Notes: generated by a model not told the origin, from the sequence alone. A stretch of DNA of 64,000 bases from Clostridia bacterium (GCA_017502085.1 JAFVVQ010000050.1:97973-161972); one strand, 5' to 3'. Positions 22,927-31,317 are shown, numbered from the stretch's first letter. Made by a program: numbers and translations.

Positions 22927-25020
22927 ATGAACACATATTTCAATGAAATAACTTCCGCACCCGTAAACGAGATTGACGGCAAGATTCTCTACAAAATACC
23001 GTCGGGCGCATTTTGCAGCAACGGTGACCTCGGTGTGGTTTTCGACAACAATGACAAGAATCTGATTCTCCATATTTCCAAATGCGATTTCTGGAAATTC
23101 TTCCCCGGTGTACATGGGGACGGCGGAATCAAAAATGTCGGCAAAATAATAATCTCCGACATTAATCTGACGGAATACAACATAAAGCAATATTTCGACA
23201 AAGGTCTGCTCGATTGCCGTTTCGGTGACGTTGAAATCGAGTTCTTTATTGCACCCGAAAACATTATTTATTTTGAAATCAGGACTCCCGATTCAAAGAG
23301 TGATCCGACCGTCGGTATTGAAATTCCCGAAACCTGTAATTCGGAAAATTCTACCTCCGATATTAACGGTGTCAGATGTTATACACGTAAATTCAACAGC
23401 GAAAACGTTGTCAGGAAAACAGCTGTAAATCTCTGTTTGCGTGAAACAGACAGCCGAATCTCCGACGGACTCATAATCACCCGTTACTGTATTTCGGTTG
23501 TCACGAATTTCGATGATGCCGAATATCAGAGCAAGGCTCTTGATATGGTGCTGAATAGCAATTATGACGGTGACAAGGCTAAAACCGAAGAAAAATGGAA
23601 AAAATTCTTTTCTGCTTCAAAGGTCACCCTTGAGGATAAAGAAATCGAAAGCTTCTATAACTCCAGTCTTTATCATCTTGCAGGATGTATGGGCAACAAA
23701 GAGTTCCCTCCCGGACTTTTCGGCAACTTTGTGACCGACGATTTCTTCCCCTGGGCGGGCGACTATCATATGAATTACAACTACGAAGCGCCCTACTACT
23801 GCATATTCTCTGCAAACCATCCCGAACTTTTTGACGGATATATGGCACCCATAAATGAAATGAAAGATGCCGCAAAAGGCTTTGCGAAGTTTTTCGGTTG
23901 CAGCGGATACGCTTTCCCGGTCAGTTTCGGTCCCAAGGCTCTCGACGTTTATTCAATGAAAGAATGCAAGGAGCACGGCGTACTTTTCCTCGGTCAGAAA
24001 AGCCACGCCGCCTACGCCTGTGTGATACCGATTATGCACTGGTTTTCAACCTACGATAAAGAATATGCTCTCAAAAACTACTATGATTTTGTGCTTAATA
24101 CCGCCGCTTTCTGGGAGGATTACCTCGTAAAGAAAAACGGCAAATATCTCATCAAAGGCGATGCGGCTCACGAAATCCCCTATTACAGAGGCGAAAAATT
24201 CAGATATATCACTCACAAGGGTCAGATTGAAGCCGTCAACGCCATCAATTCCCTCGGTCTCGTAAAAATGCTTTTCAATGCGGTTTACGATATGGCGAAG
24301 GAGCTGAATCTCAATCCGGAAAAGTATCCCGTATGGGAGGATATCATTGCAAACCTGAGCGATTTTCCCACCTTCATCAAGAAAGGCAAGAAATGCTTCC
24401 GATATTCCAAGAGAGGTATCCGTTGGAGAGATGACAATACAGTAGGACTTCAGCATATTTATCCCGCTTCTCAAATCGGATTTTCATCGGACGAAAAACT
24501 GCTGAAAATCGCAAGAAACACTTATTTCATCAATGACAGACGCCTTGATGACAATGGTTCAAATTCCTATCTGCCCGCAGGCGCAAGAATTGGTGTTGAT
24601 CCCCATTTTGTTCTTGACGGAATAAAAATGAACATCAGAGAATTCGGTATGCCCAACAGACTTTTCCGTCATCACGGCGGCGGAATCGAGCATCTCACGA
24701 CGGTACCCGCAACCGTCAATGAAATGCTGATGCAGAGCTATGAAAAAATCATCAGGCTCTTCCCCTGCTGGGACAAAAAGATGAATGCCTCGTTTAAGAA
24801 CCTCCGTGCAGACGGTGCATTCCTCGTTTCTTCGGCACTTGAAAACGGCGAGATAACCTCTCTTAAAATCAAGAGTCTCAGAGGCAGAAACTGCAAGGTC
24901 GAATGCTCCGATATCAAGAGCATTATAAAGGAATCTGACAAATCGGAAATTGCCTTCACCAGAGACGGCAATACAGTTTCATTCGAAACCGCAGCAAACG
25001 AAACCTACACTCTTATATAG
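22927..25020 (+). CDS. GH95-like six-hairpin glycosidase (fucosidase-related)
   Basis: Encodes 697 residues from ATG 22927; the ribosome-binding site is weak (GAAGG, 11 bases upstream). The N-terminal third is a beta-rich domain. The central (alpha/alpha)6 region has FFPWAGDYHMNYNYEAPYY. The C-terminal HHGGGIEHLTTVPATVNEML, then IIRLFPCW, KNLRADGAFLVSSALENGE and a final beta domain are strongly reminiscent of GH95 alpha-L-fucosidases/galactosidases. There is no signal peptide, so it should act in the cytoplasm on imported oligosaccharides. The GH95 motif normally reading NINTQMNYW is replaced by a divergent form, so its sugar specificity may differ. It is a single-gene unit. Confidence 0.7.
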   Translation: MNTYFNEITSAPVNEIDGKILYKIPSGAFCSNGDLGVVFDNNDKNLILHISKCDFWKFFPGVHGDGGIKNVGKIIISDINLTEYNIKQYFDKGLLDCRFGDVEIEFFIAPENIIYFEIRTPDSKSDPTVGIEIPETCNSENSTSDINGVRCYTRKFNSENVVRKTAVNLCLRETDSRISDGLIITRYCISVVTNFDDAEYQSKALDMVLNSNYDGDKAKTEEKWKKFFSASKVTLEDKEIESFYNSSLYHLAGCMGNKEFPPGLFGNFVTDDFFPWAGDYHMNYNYEAPYYCIFSANHPELFDGYMAPINEMKDAAKGFAKFFGCSGYAFPVSFGPKALDVYSMKECKEHGVLFLGQKSHAAYACVIPIMHWFSTYDKEYALKNYYDFVLNTAAFWEDYLVKKNGKYLIKGDAAHEIPYYRGEKFRYITHKGQIEAVNAINSLGLVKMLFNAVYDMAKELNLNPEKYPVWEDIIANLSDFPTFIKKGKKCFRYSKRGIRWRDDNTVGLQHIYPASQIGFSSDEKLLKIARNTYFINDRRLDDNGSNSYLPAGARIGVDPHFVLDGIKMNIREFGMPNRLFRHHGGGIEHLTTVPATVNEMLMQSYEKIIRLFPCWDKKMNASFKNLRADGAFLVSSALENGEITSLKIKSLRGRNCKVECSDIKSIIKESDKSEIAFTRDGNTVSFETAANETYTLI

Positions 25021-25021
25021 C

Positions 25022-25049
25022 AAAAAGCCGCTCATCCGAGCGGCTTTTT
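25022..25049. terminator. Terminator of the GH95-like gene
   Basis: AAAAAGCCGCTC / GAGCGGCTTTTT with an ATCC loop, T-rich on both strands. Confidence 0.9.
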
Positions 25050-25051
25050 CT

Positions 25052-25195
25052 TTACAATAAATTCAGAATCACTTTTCCGTATGCCCTGACACCGCCAGGC
25101 ATATCGCTCGGAAGCTGTCCTTCGTTTCTTCCGCGTAAATATTCGATACCTTTCTGATTCCTTTGTTGAAACGCCCGGCGTTTTATGATATAATA
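25052..25195 (-). pseudogene. Possible 3' remnant of a lost minus-strand gene
   Basis: An open minus-strand frame without a start ends at TAA 25054-25052. It reads as ordinary protein (…GIEYLRGRNEGQLPSD, then MPGGVRAYGKVILNLL). An in-frame stop lies just upstream, and a sigma-A promoter for the opposite strand now lies inside it. No family recognised. It may be chance coding-like sequence. Confidence 0.3.
25166..25194 (+). promoter_or_regulatory. Promoter of the OFA-family MFS gene
   Basis: TTGAAA at 25166-25171 and TATAAT at 25189-25194 with a 17-base spacer, 30 bases before the start codon. Confidence 0.8.
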
Positions 25196-25223
25196 CTACA
25201 AATTTCTTTTATGGAGTGATTTT

Positions 25224-26486
25224 TTGTCAACTCAAAATTGTCTGAAAAAAAGATGGGTTTACCTTGCAACCGGCATTTTTACAATGCTTTTTTCGGGCGT
25301 ACTTTATTCATGGTCAATCCTTAAAGTTCCGTTCAAAGAGAATTTGGGGTTCAGCGAAGACGTGCTTTCACTGAATTTCACCCTCGCAATGTGTTTTTTC
25401 TGCCTTGGTGCATTTTTCGGCAGTATCATCTGCAAAAAAATCGGAGTAAAAATCACCCTCATCATCGCTGGTTTGCTTGTCGGTGTCGGATTCATTGCAA
25501 CAGGTATGCTTACGGCAGAATCAGCCGCGGAGCTTCTCTATATCACCTACGCAATCCTGGCCGGTACAGGCATCGGAATTTCGTATAACGTCGTTGTATC
25601 AGCCGTCTGCGCATGGTTCCCTGACAGAAAGGGATTCTGCTCCGGTTGTCTTATGATGGGATTCGGTATCAGCACTCTGCTGATGGGCAACGTTATCAGC
25701 TTTCTGTTCAGCAACGAAGATTTCGGTGTGAGCAAAACCTATGTTATGCTCGGCATCATCCTTGCGGTTGTACTTGTTCTTGCGGGAATCATTATTCGCA
25801 AACCCTCTGCAGAAGACAAACTTCCCTCACCCAAAGTAAATAAGAGTATAAAAAAAGAGGCATTTGAAAGCCGTGATTTCACAACCGCTGAAATGCTCAG
25901 AAGTTTCACCTTCTGGAGAGCCTTTGCGTGTATGGCATTCATAACCGCTGTCGGCAATTCGGTAATCAGCTTTGCGAGAGACCTTGCAATTTCAGTTGAA
26001 GCGCCTGAAACTCTTGCAGTTACGCTTGTAGGAGTTCTTTCCGTTTGCAACGGCATAGGCAGAATCCTCACGGGTATGCTTTACGATGCACTCGGCCGCC
26101 GCACAACGATGATTTCGGCAAATATTCTCACAATTGTTGCTGCAGGCATAACTCTTCTTGCAGTGCGGCTCAACTCACTGCCGGTATGCATCGTCGGTCT
26201 TTGCCTCACGGGTCTTTCCTACGGCTCCTGTCCTACTCTGACCTCGGCATTCACCTCATCCTTCTACGGACAGAAATATTTTCCGGTCAATTACAGTCTC
26301 ACGAATTTCAATCTGATTGTTGCCGCATTTATAGCAAAATTCGCAAACACTCTTCTTGCGCAGTATGGCGGATACACCGCACCGTTTGCTATGCTTCTGA
26401 TTCTTGCTGTTGCGGCACTCGGACTCAACGTTTCGATTAAGAAACCGTTTTCGGAAACAAAGGTTGACCCGACATCATTTAACTGA
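25224..26486 (+). CDS. MFS transporter, OFA (oxalate/formate antiporter-like) family
   Basis: Encodes 420 residues from a TTG start at 25224, supported by GGAGTG 7 bases upstream and by the absence of any nearby ATG in frame. Twelve hydrophobic helices are visible. The opening RWVYLATGIFTMLFSGVLYSW, with LKVPFKENLGFSED, is the OFA signature. GIGISYNVVVSAVCAWFPDRKGFCSG and GRILTGMLYDALGRRTTM are the typical MFS loop motifs. OFA members exchange small carboxylates, but many are unassigned. It forms a single-gene unit between a GC-rich terminator and a divergent region. Confidence 0.85.
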   Translation: MSTQNCLKKRWVYLATGIFTMLFSGVLYSWSILKVPFKENLGFSEDVLSLNFTLAMCFFCLGAFFGSIICKKIGVKITLIIAGLLVGVGFIATGMLTAESAAELLYITYAILAGTGIGISYNVVVSAVCAWFPDRKGFCSGCLMMGFGISTLLMGNVISFLFSNEDFGVSKTYVMLGIILAVVLVLAGIIIRKPSAEDKLPSPKVNKSIKKEAFESRDFTTAEMLRSFTFWRAFACMAFITAVGNSVISFARDLAISVEAPETLAVTLVGVLSVCNGIGRILTGMLYDALGRRTTMISANILTIVAAGITLLAVRLNSLPVCIVGLCLTGLSYGSCPTLTSAFTSSFYGQKYFPVNYSLTNFNLIVAAFIAKFANTLLAQYGGYTAPFAMLLILAVAALGLNVSIKKPFSETKVDPTSFN

Positions 26487-26491
26487 CGCAA

Positions 26492-26522
26492 AAAGCTCTC
26501 CTGCACACCGCAGGAGAGCTTT
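26492..26522. terminator. Bidirectional terminator
   Basis: AAAGCTCTCCTGC / GCAGGAGAGCTTT, perfect 13-base stem with a 5-base loop, T-rich on both strands; ends the OFA transporter gene. Confidence 0.9.
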
Positions 26523-26527
26523 CTTTT

Positions 26528-26704
26528 TTATCTCATATATGACAACGGCGTGTAATCCGTACTGTTTTGTAAATATACTTCCGTCTTGCCGCTGAGCAGC
26601 AGTCCGACACAACTCACGGCTGTCAACTGCGTTGAAATAATATTACATTAACGTTTCGCAGCCTTTGATTCTGCCCATCTGTCAAGGATTGGACTCTGAA
26701 TCAT
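26528..26704 (-). pseudogene. Decayed short frame coupled to the MFS gene stop
   Basis: An ATG at 26704 overlaps the TGA stop of the upstream MFS gene (TGATG). The frame reads MIQSPILDRWAESKAAKR, then TAA, then stays open in the same frame for 40 more codons (with LLLSGKTEVYLQNSTDYTPL) to a second TAA at 26528. It looks like a coupled downstream gene interrupted by one nonsense codon or heavily deleted. No family was recognised and chance is possible. Confidence 0.3.
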
Positions 26705-27894
26705 CAAGCATCTTCACGCCTGTCTGTTTCAACCGATTTCAGCTTTCTTAACGTAACAACCGTTGCCCCGATAACTCCGAGACACAAAGCAAGAAGCATA
26801 AACGGAGTTATGGCAAATGTTGTTGCGGAAGCAATGTATCCGTATGCAAACTGAACGAAAAATCCTATTCCGTATGCACCGCTCATATGGTAACCCGTAA
26901 TATCAGCCGAATAGTCTGCACCGAATCTCGCGGGCACGCTGTGGAGTACGCTCGGAAATACGGGGCCGTAGCCCATACCAATCAAAAGCAGACCGGCAAG
27001 TGCGGTTTTGCCGATGGGCAGAAGAAGAACAACCATTCCGACCGCCGAAATCGCCATACCGCCTTTAATAAGTGTATTGTCGGAGAGCTTTTCGGATAAA
27101 AACCCTGCAACAACTCTGCTGATCATAATTCCGCCGAAATATAGCGAAATCCATTTTGCGGCTTCGTCGGGTGAAACTGCGAGAACGTTGACCGCATAGG
27201 TTGCGCCCCAAGTGCCGATAGTGAATTCGCCTGCACAGTACAGTCCGAGGGATAGAATGCTCGTCAACATTCCTTTTTCTTTCATCAGATCAAAAAAGCT
27301 TTTCTTTGGCAACTCCCTTTGCACCGTTTCGGTTTTGGCAGACTTTTTCGGTTGAACATTCCACTTTTTAAGAGAAACCAGAATTATCAGAGCAATCGCA
27401 AACTGCAAAAACGCAATAACTCTGTATCCGTTTCGCCAGGTGCCGTCACCGCCGAGAAATGCAGACATTATTATCGGGCTCACCGTAACACCGAGACCCC
27501 AGCAACAATGAAGCCAGTTCATATGCTTTGCCTTGTAGTGAAGCGAAACGAAGTTGTTGAGACCCGTATCAATCGCACCGGCACCGTAACCCATAATGAT
27601 TGTGCAAATCATCATCACAACGATATTCGGTGAAAAACTGATGCCTATAAGTCCGAGTGCGGTGAGGAGGGTTGAGAAAAACGTTACTCTGCCCGTACCG
27701 AATTTGCGCAGAAGCGGACCTGCAATGAATGCGATGCCGCCGGTAGAAACAGCTGTAACGACGCTGTAAACCGAACCAAAGCTTTCGGGCAGACCGAATT
27801 CAACGTGAACAACGGGCCACGAAACACCGAAAAGCGAATCGGGGAATCCAAGCGAAACAAAAGCAATATAAATTACAATAAGCAATGCCGTCAT
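26704..27894 (-). CDS. MFS sugar-permease-like transporter
   Basis: Encodes 396 residues from ATG 27894, with GGAG 7 bases upstream. Twelve hydrophobic helices are present, with the signature GFPDSLFGVSWPVVHVEFG in the first loop and DTGLNNFVSLHYKAKHMNWL after helix 4. This pattern is typical of a fucose-permease-like MFS group common in gut Firmicutes. A sugar or related small molecule is the probable substrate. It has its own promoter; the next reading frame is coupled but broken. Confidence 0.78.
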   Translation of the reverse strand: MTALLIVIYIAFVSLGFPDSLFGVSWPVVHVEFGLPESFGSVYSVVTAVSTGGIAFIAGPLLRKFGTGRVTFFSTLLTALGLIGISFSPNIVVMMICTIIMGYGAGAIDTGLNNFVSLHYKAKHMNWLHCCWGLGVTVSPIIMSAFLGGDGTWRNGYRVIAFLQFAIALIILVSLKKWNVQPKKSAKTETVQRELPKKSFFDLMKEKGMLTSILSLGLYCAGEFTIGTWGATYAVNVLAVSPDEAAKWISLYFGGIMISRVVAGFLSEKLSDNTLIKGGMAISAVGMVVLLLPIGKTALAGLLLIGMGYGPVFPSVLHSVPARFGADYSADITGYHMSGAYGIGFFVQFAYGYIASATTFAITPFMLLALCLGVIGATVVTLRKLKSVETDRREDA

Positions 27895-27928
27895 ATAAAT
27901 CTCCATTCAGATTATAAATTACAGACTT

Positions 27929-27957
27929 ATTGTAGCATATTTACGGTTGGTTATCAA
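27929..27957 (-). promoter_or_regulatory. Promoter of the sugar-permease-like gene
   Basis: On the minus strand TTGATA (27957-27952) and TACAAT (27934-27929) are 17 bases apart. Confidence 0.65.
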
Positions 27958-27961
27958 TAAT

Positions 27962-28005
27962 AAACACCGCTACGCCGTTTTTCATTGTCACGACAAGCGG
28001 TGTTT
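27962..28005. terminator. Hairpin with AAACACCGCT arms
   Basis: AAACACCGCT (27962-27971) and AGCGGTGTTT near 27996-28005 pair over a 24-base loop, with TTTTT following on the plus strand. On the minus strand it lies between the SpoIIE-type gene's start region side and the permease promoter; its polarity is unclear. Confidence 0.5.
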
Positions 28006-28069
28006 TTCTTTGTTTGATGATTATAACGTTTTTAAGAAATATGAATTTATCCGGATAAGCAGACTGCGT

Positions 28070-30313
28070 TTATGAAAAGCACTTACGGATTTTCAAAATA
28101 TTCATTCCGTCTTTATACTCATAGGAGATTTCGTCCATTATGTTTTTTGCAATAAAGATTCCGAGACCTCCGACCTGCCTTTTATCTGCGGAAAGAGTAA
28201 TGTCTGGCTCCGCCTGAATAAGAGGGTTATAAGGCACACCGCTGTCGATAAAAGTTATATCAGCAGCCTGTGGATTATCTCCGTTCTCAATGCTGACGGT
28301 TACATCTCCCGTTTCGGTGGTATATGCATAGTGAGCAATATTGCCGAAAATTTCGTCAACCGCAATATCTATCTGTGTCTTTGCCTTCATCGGGCAACCA
28401 AAGGCTTCAAGCTGTTCATTGATAAAATCCGTGACGGTCTGAATATTCTCAACGGTTGCAGCAACGGTTATTTCTTTCATCGAGGCAGATTTCTCTCCGT
28501 TAAACTTAAGACAAAGCATAGTGATATCATCAAACCGGGATGCTTCGCCCACAAACAAATCAACATCAGCCTTGACTTCGTGACAGATTTTCTGTGTGCC
28601 GCATTCTGAATTCTTATTCAGCACTTCAAGCAAACGTTTTTCGCCGTAAAGCTCATTTTCTGTGTTCATTGCTTCAGTAACGCCGTCGGTATAAAGATAG
28701 ATTATATCGCCCTTTTCAAGCTGATATTCATTCTTGCGGTAACGGATGCCTTCCATACCTGCGAGAACAAAACCAGGTCTTGTTTTGAGATAGCTGAAGC
28801 TTCCGTCTGCGCGCTTTATAAGTGGAGGATTGTGGCCTGCGTTTGCAAAGGTGACAAGACCCGTTTTCGTGTTCAGCAGACCCATCCATGCGGTAACAAA
28901 CATTCCCGCATCATTGCCCTCACAGAGTTTTTCGTTTGCGTTTGTAAAAACATCTTCGACGCTCATGCCTGATTCCGCATAGCTTTTGAGAAGGGTTTTT
29001 GACTGCATCATAAACATTGCCGCAGGGATTCCCTTGCCCGAAACATCGGCAACAAGGAAGGCAAGCGTATCCTCATCGACAAAATAAAAATCGTAAAAAT
29101 CACCGCCAACCTCTTTTGCTGTGTGCATAGTTGCGCTGATATCAAATTCTTTTCTGTTAGGATACGGCGGAAAAACCGACGGCAACGCCGAATGCTGAAT
29201 CGCTTTTGCAAAGGCAAGCTCCGCATCAATTCTCGCTTCCGCCTCGGAAATATATTTTTTCAGTGTGTTGACGGTAGAGTTGATGTCATCCGAAAGTGCA
29301 TCAAACTCAATGTGTGAGCGCACGTCTACAACGGTATCGAGATTTCCTTCGGTTATAGCGGAAAGAGAATCATTGACCTTATATATGTTTTCAACAACAA
29401 GTCGTTTTACAAGCATGAAAATCATAATAAAAAGCGCTGCAAAAACAATAATCTGCATCACCGTTGTAACGCCTACCGAAACGTTTCGCGAAAGAGCCGC
29501 TTCGCTTTTGGGCATAACGGCAACTATGCGGTATCCCTCTGTCAACTGGTGCATACAGTAACAGGGTTCACCGTAAACATCGGCTGTAAACGCCTCGTTT
29601 TCGGGTATATTATCGGTATCAATCCAGATTCCCGTAACGTCAAGATTCTCTCCTTCATTGCCGTAACGGTCGCTGACAATGTTCCAGTTTTCATCAACAA
29701 TTATAATTGAGCCGCCTTCGCCTACATGTCGGTTTCGGGTAACGCCGACAACGAATTCATCAATATCTTTCTGAAAACGTTCCGCACCGTAGCCAACCTG
29801 CACGAATCCGCCGTTTTCAAGCGTAACACCGCCGTACTTTCTCGAAATGGAAGCATCATAAGAAACAGGCTGATAGCTCTGCACATATTCGGTTTCGTCC
29901 GAAAGCAAAACCATAAATTCAGCAGACTGCCCGCCGCTTCTCATATCATAATTGAGAAAATCAGGATATGTGCTTGCGAAAATTATTCCGTCGGAATTTA
30001 TGCAGTTGATTTCGGTAACACCGTATTTTTTTGTGAGCTCGGCAAGCAGTTCGGAAGTTATTCTTTCCGATTGATTCAAATCATCCGCTATCTGATTTGT
30101 GAGCTTTAAGAGGTTTTCGTCGGATGCGTCGATGATATCTTCTCTGACATCGGAAATGTTAAGTTCAAGCAAGTTAATCGCATTATTCTGCGAAATTTTT
30201 GTTTGCGAAATCCAGAGAAAAGCAGTTGTTGCCAGAAAAGCAATAACCACAAGCACCAACAGCCAACGCCCGAATGCACCTGATATATTCTGTTTTTTAT
30301 TTCTCATAATCAT
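28070..30313 (-). CDS. SpoIIE-type PP2C phosphatase with extracellular sensor, HAMP and C-terminal kinase-like ATPase domain
   Basis: Encodes 747 residues; the start ATG overlaps the stop of the STAS gene by 4 bases. Order of domains: membrane helix (WLLVLVVIAFLATTAFLWI), an extracytoplasmic sensor of about 250 residues, second helix (MQIIVFAALFIMIFMLV), HAMP (to about residue 365), SpoIIE/PP2C (VGGDFYDFY, VADVSGKGIPAAMFM, LYTDGVTEAMN, RFDDITMLCLK), and a HATPase domain (IDIAVDEIFGNIAHYAY, FIDSGVPYNPL, GGLGIFIAKNIMDE). It should dephosphorylate a STAS antagonist and may also rephosphorylate it or bind a sigma factor. The neighbouring STAS protein is the obvious partner. This is the last gene of the NHLM export operon. 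Confidence 0.88.
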   Translation of the reverse strand: MIMRNKKQNISGAFGRWLLVLVVIAFLATTAFLWISQTKISQNNAINLLELNISDVREDIIDASDENLLKLTNQIADDLNQSERITSELLAELTKKYGVTEINCINSDGIIFASTYPDFLNYDMRSGGQSAEFMVLLSDETEYVQSYQPVSYDASISRKYGGVTLENGGFVQVGYGAERFQKDIDEFVVGVTRNRHVGEGGSIIIVDENWNIVSDRYGNEGENLDVTGIWIDTDNIPENEAFTADVYGEPCYCMHQLTEGYRIVAVMPKSEAALSRNVSVGVTTVMQIIVFAALFIMIFMLVKRLVVENIYKVNDSLSAITEGNLDTVVDVRSHIEFDALSDDINSTVNTLKKYISEAEARIDAELAFAKAIQHSALPSVFPPYPNRKEFDISATMHTAKEVGGDFYDFYFVDEDTLAFLVADVSGKGIPAAMFMMQSKTLLKSYAESGMSVEDVFTNANEKLCEGNDAGMFVTAWMGLLNTKTGLVTFANAGHNPPLIKRADGSFSYLKTRPGFVLAGMEGIRYRKNEYQLEKGDIIYLYTDGVTEAMNTENELYGEKRLLEVLNKNSECGTQKICHEVKADVDLFVGEASRFDDITMLCLKFNGEKSASMKEITVAATVENIQTVTDFINEQLEAFGCPMKAKTQIDIAVDEIFGNIAHYAYTTETGDVTVSIENGDNPQAADITFIDSGVPYNPLIQAEPDITLSADKRQVGGLGIFIAKNIMDEISYEYKDGMNILKIRKCFS

Positions 30314-30606
30314 TCAATGGTCAGAACGTCGCAGAAACCTGTGATTTCAAAAATTTCCATTATGGTTTCGTTTACGTTTCTGACAATCATTTCGCCCTGC
30401 TTATTCATAAATTTCTGTGCGCCCAGAAGCACACGCAGACCTGCAGACGAAAGATACTCAAGCGATGCAAAATCAAAAACAAGCTTTTCTATCCCGTCTA
30501 TACTCTGATTAAGCTCCGCTTCCAGTTGAGGGGCGGTTGCGGTATCGAGTCTGCCCTCAAGGGCGATTGAAAGTTCATTTCCGTTAGCTGTTTTATTGAT
30601 ATTCAT
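30310..30606 (-). CDS. STAS-domain anti-sigma factor antagonist
   Basis: Encodes 98 residues, the usual single-STAS length. Key features are LSIALEGRLDTATAPQLEAE, LVFDFASLEYLSSAGLRVLL with the phosphorylatable Ser in SSAGL, and a C-terminal IFEITGFCDVLTIE. Such proteins switch between free and kinase-bound states depending on phosphorylation. The ATGA overlap with the SpoIIE-type phosphatase gene indicates tight co-translation. No sigma factor gene is in the window. Confidence 0.92.
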   Translation of the reverse strand: MNINKTANGNELSIALEGRLDTATAPQLEAELNQSIDGIEKLVFDFASLEYLSSAGLRVLLGAQKFMNKQGEMIVRNVNETIMEIFEITGFCDVLTIE

Positions 30607-30623
30607 AGCTGTTTCCTCACTTT

Positions 30624-30923
30624 TTATACCCTGCGCACGATAACATGTTCAATCTCGCTTGTTTTATATCCGCAACATTTTCGGGTAATCCAATATATCG
30701 GATTGCCGTTCAGAATACCGCGTACACCTGTAATCGTTGCCTCGTAATTTTTAAGCAGTTTAGCGCATCTCGGACAATAATCGATTGTCGGAGGGTTTAT
30801 TATTACAACGTCTCCGACCCTATATTTGAGGGTTACAACGGTGTCTGCACCTGTTCCGCCTGAGACTGCATCAAGCATATCGTCGTCAATTTCAAAGTTT
30901 TTGTTGTTCAATTCGTTATTCAT
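30624..30923 (-). CDS. Double-glycine leader precursor peptide B, Cys-containing
   Basis: Encodes 99 residues from ATG 30923 with AAAGGTGA upstream. The leader NKNFEIDDDMLDAVSGG ends in the Gly-Gly cleavage site used by C39 peptidases. The 75-residue core has a beta-rich start (LKYRVGDVVIINPP), then D-Y-C-P-R-C, and R-K-C-C-G-Y, giving four Cys arranged like a zinc ribbon. It ends with VIVRRV. It lies 17 bases after precursor A and 17 bases before the STAS gene. It is likely exported and cleaved by the transporters upstream. Whether it is a bacteriocin, a signal or a metal-binding effector is unknown. Confidence 0.7.
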   Translation of the reverse strand: MNNELNNKNFEIDDDMLDAVSGGTGADTVVTLKYRVGDVVIINPPTIDYCPRCAKLLKNYEATITGVRGILNGNPIYWITRKCCGYKTSEIEHVIVRRV

Positions 30924-30940
30924 AATCTTTCACCTTTCAA

Positions 30941-31294
30941 TCAGAATGAGCTTACATATTCCCGGTCACTGTTAACATCCCGGACCCATTTTGCCGAAGT
31001 CCCAGAGCTTCCGTAATAACCTGTGCCGCATTTGGTGCAGGTCAGCATACACAGCTTTTTATACTCTCCGTTAGTGCAACAGACAAACTTTGCTTCATAA
31101 CGGAAACGTTCATAATGCAGTTCGCAATTCCAGCACGCCCTTCCCGCTATATTGCGCACAATGCTGTGATTCGGAATCTTGCACTCCGAAAAATCAGCGG
31201 CGCATTCACCGCCTGCAACTGCATCAAGCTCGTCATCGCTGAGTTCTACGGGACCGTTGTTTTCCAAGATGTTATCAAGTTTCTCGTTTGATAT
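30941..31294 (-). CDS. Double-glycine leader precursor peptide A, Cys-rich
   Basis: The leader SNEKLDNILENN, then GPVELSDDELDAVAGG, ends in a C39-type Gly-Gly site; the core of about 88 residues has nine Cys (E-C, S-E-C, C-W-N-C, V-C-C, L-C-M-L-T-C-T-K-C). The start is unusual: a strong AAGGAGG at 31309-31303 points to ATA 31294 (8-base spacing) or ATT 31297, with no ATG or GTG. A TTG at 31267 is the nearest ordinary alternative but lacks a ribosome-binding site and gives 108 residues. I report the longer form. Gene order puts it directly after the second ABC transporter. Confidence 0.65.
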   Translation of the reverse strand: MSNEKLDNILENNGPVELSDDELDAVAGGECAADFSECKIPNHSIVRNIAGRACWNCELHYERFRYEAKFVCCTNGEYKKLCMLTCTKCGTGYYGSSGTSAKWVRDVNSDREYVSSF

Positions 31295-31317
31295 AATAAA
31301 TTCCTCCTTGAATTAAA

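Noticed and set aside
28070-30313. True sporulation phosphatase SpoIIE
   Set aside because: It has two membrane helices, an extracellular sensor, HAMP and a HATPase domain rather than the ten-helix SpoIIE architecture.
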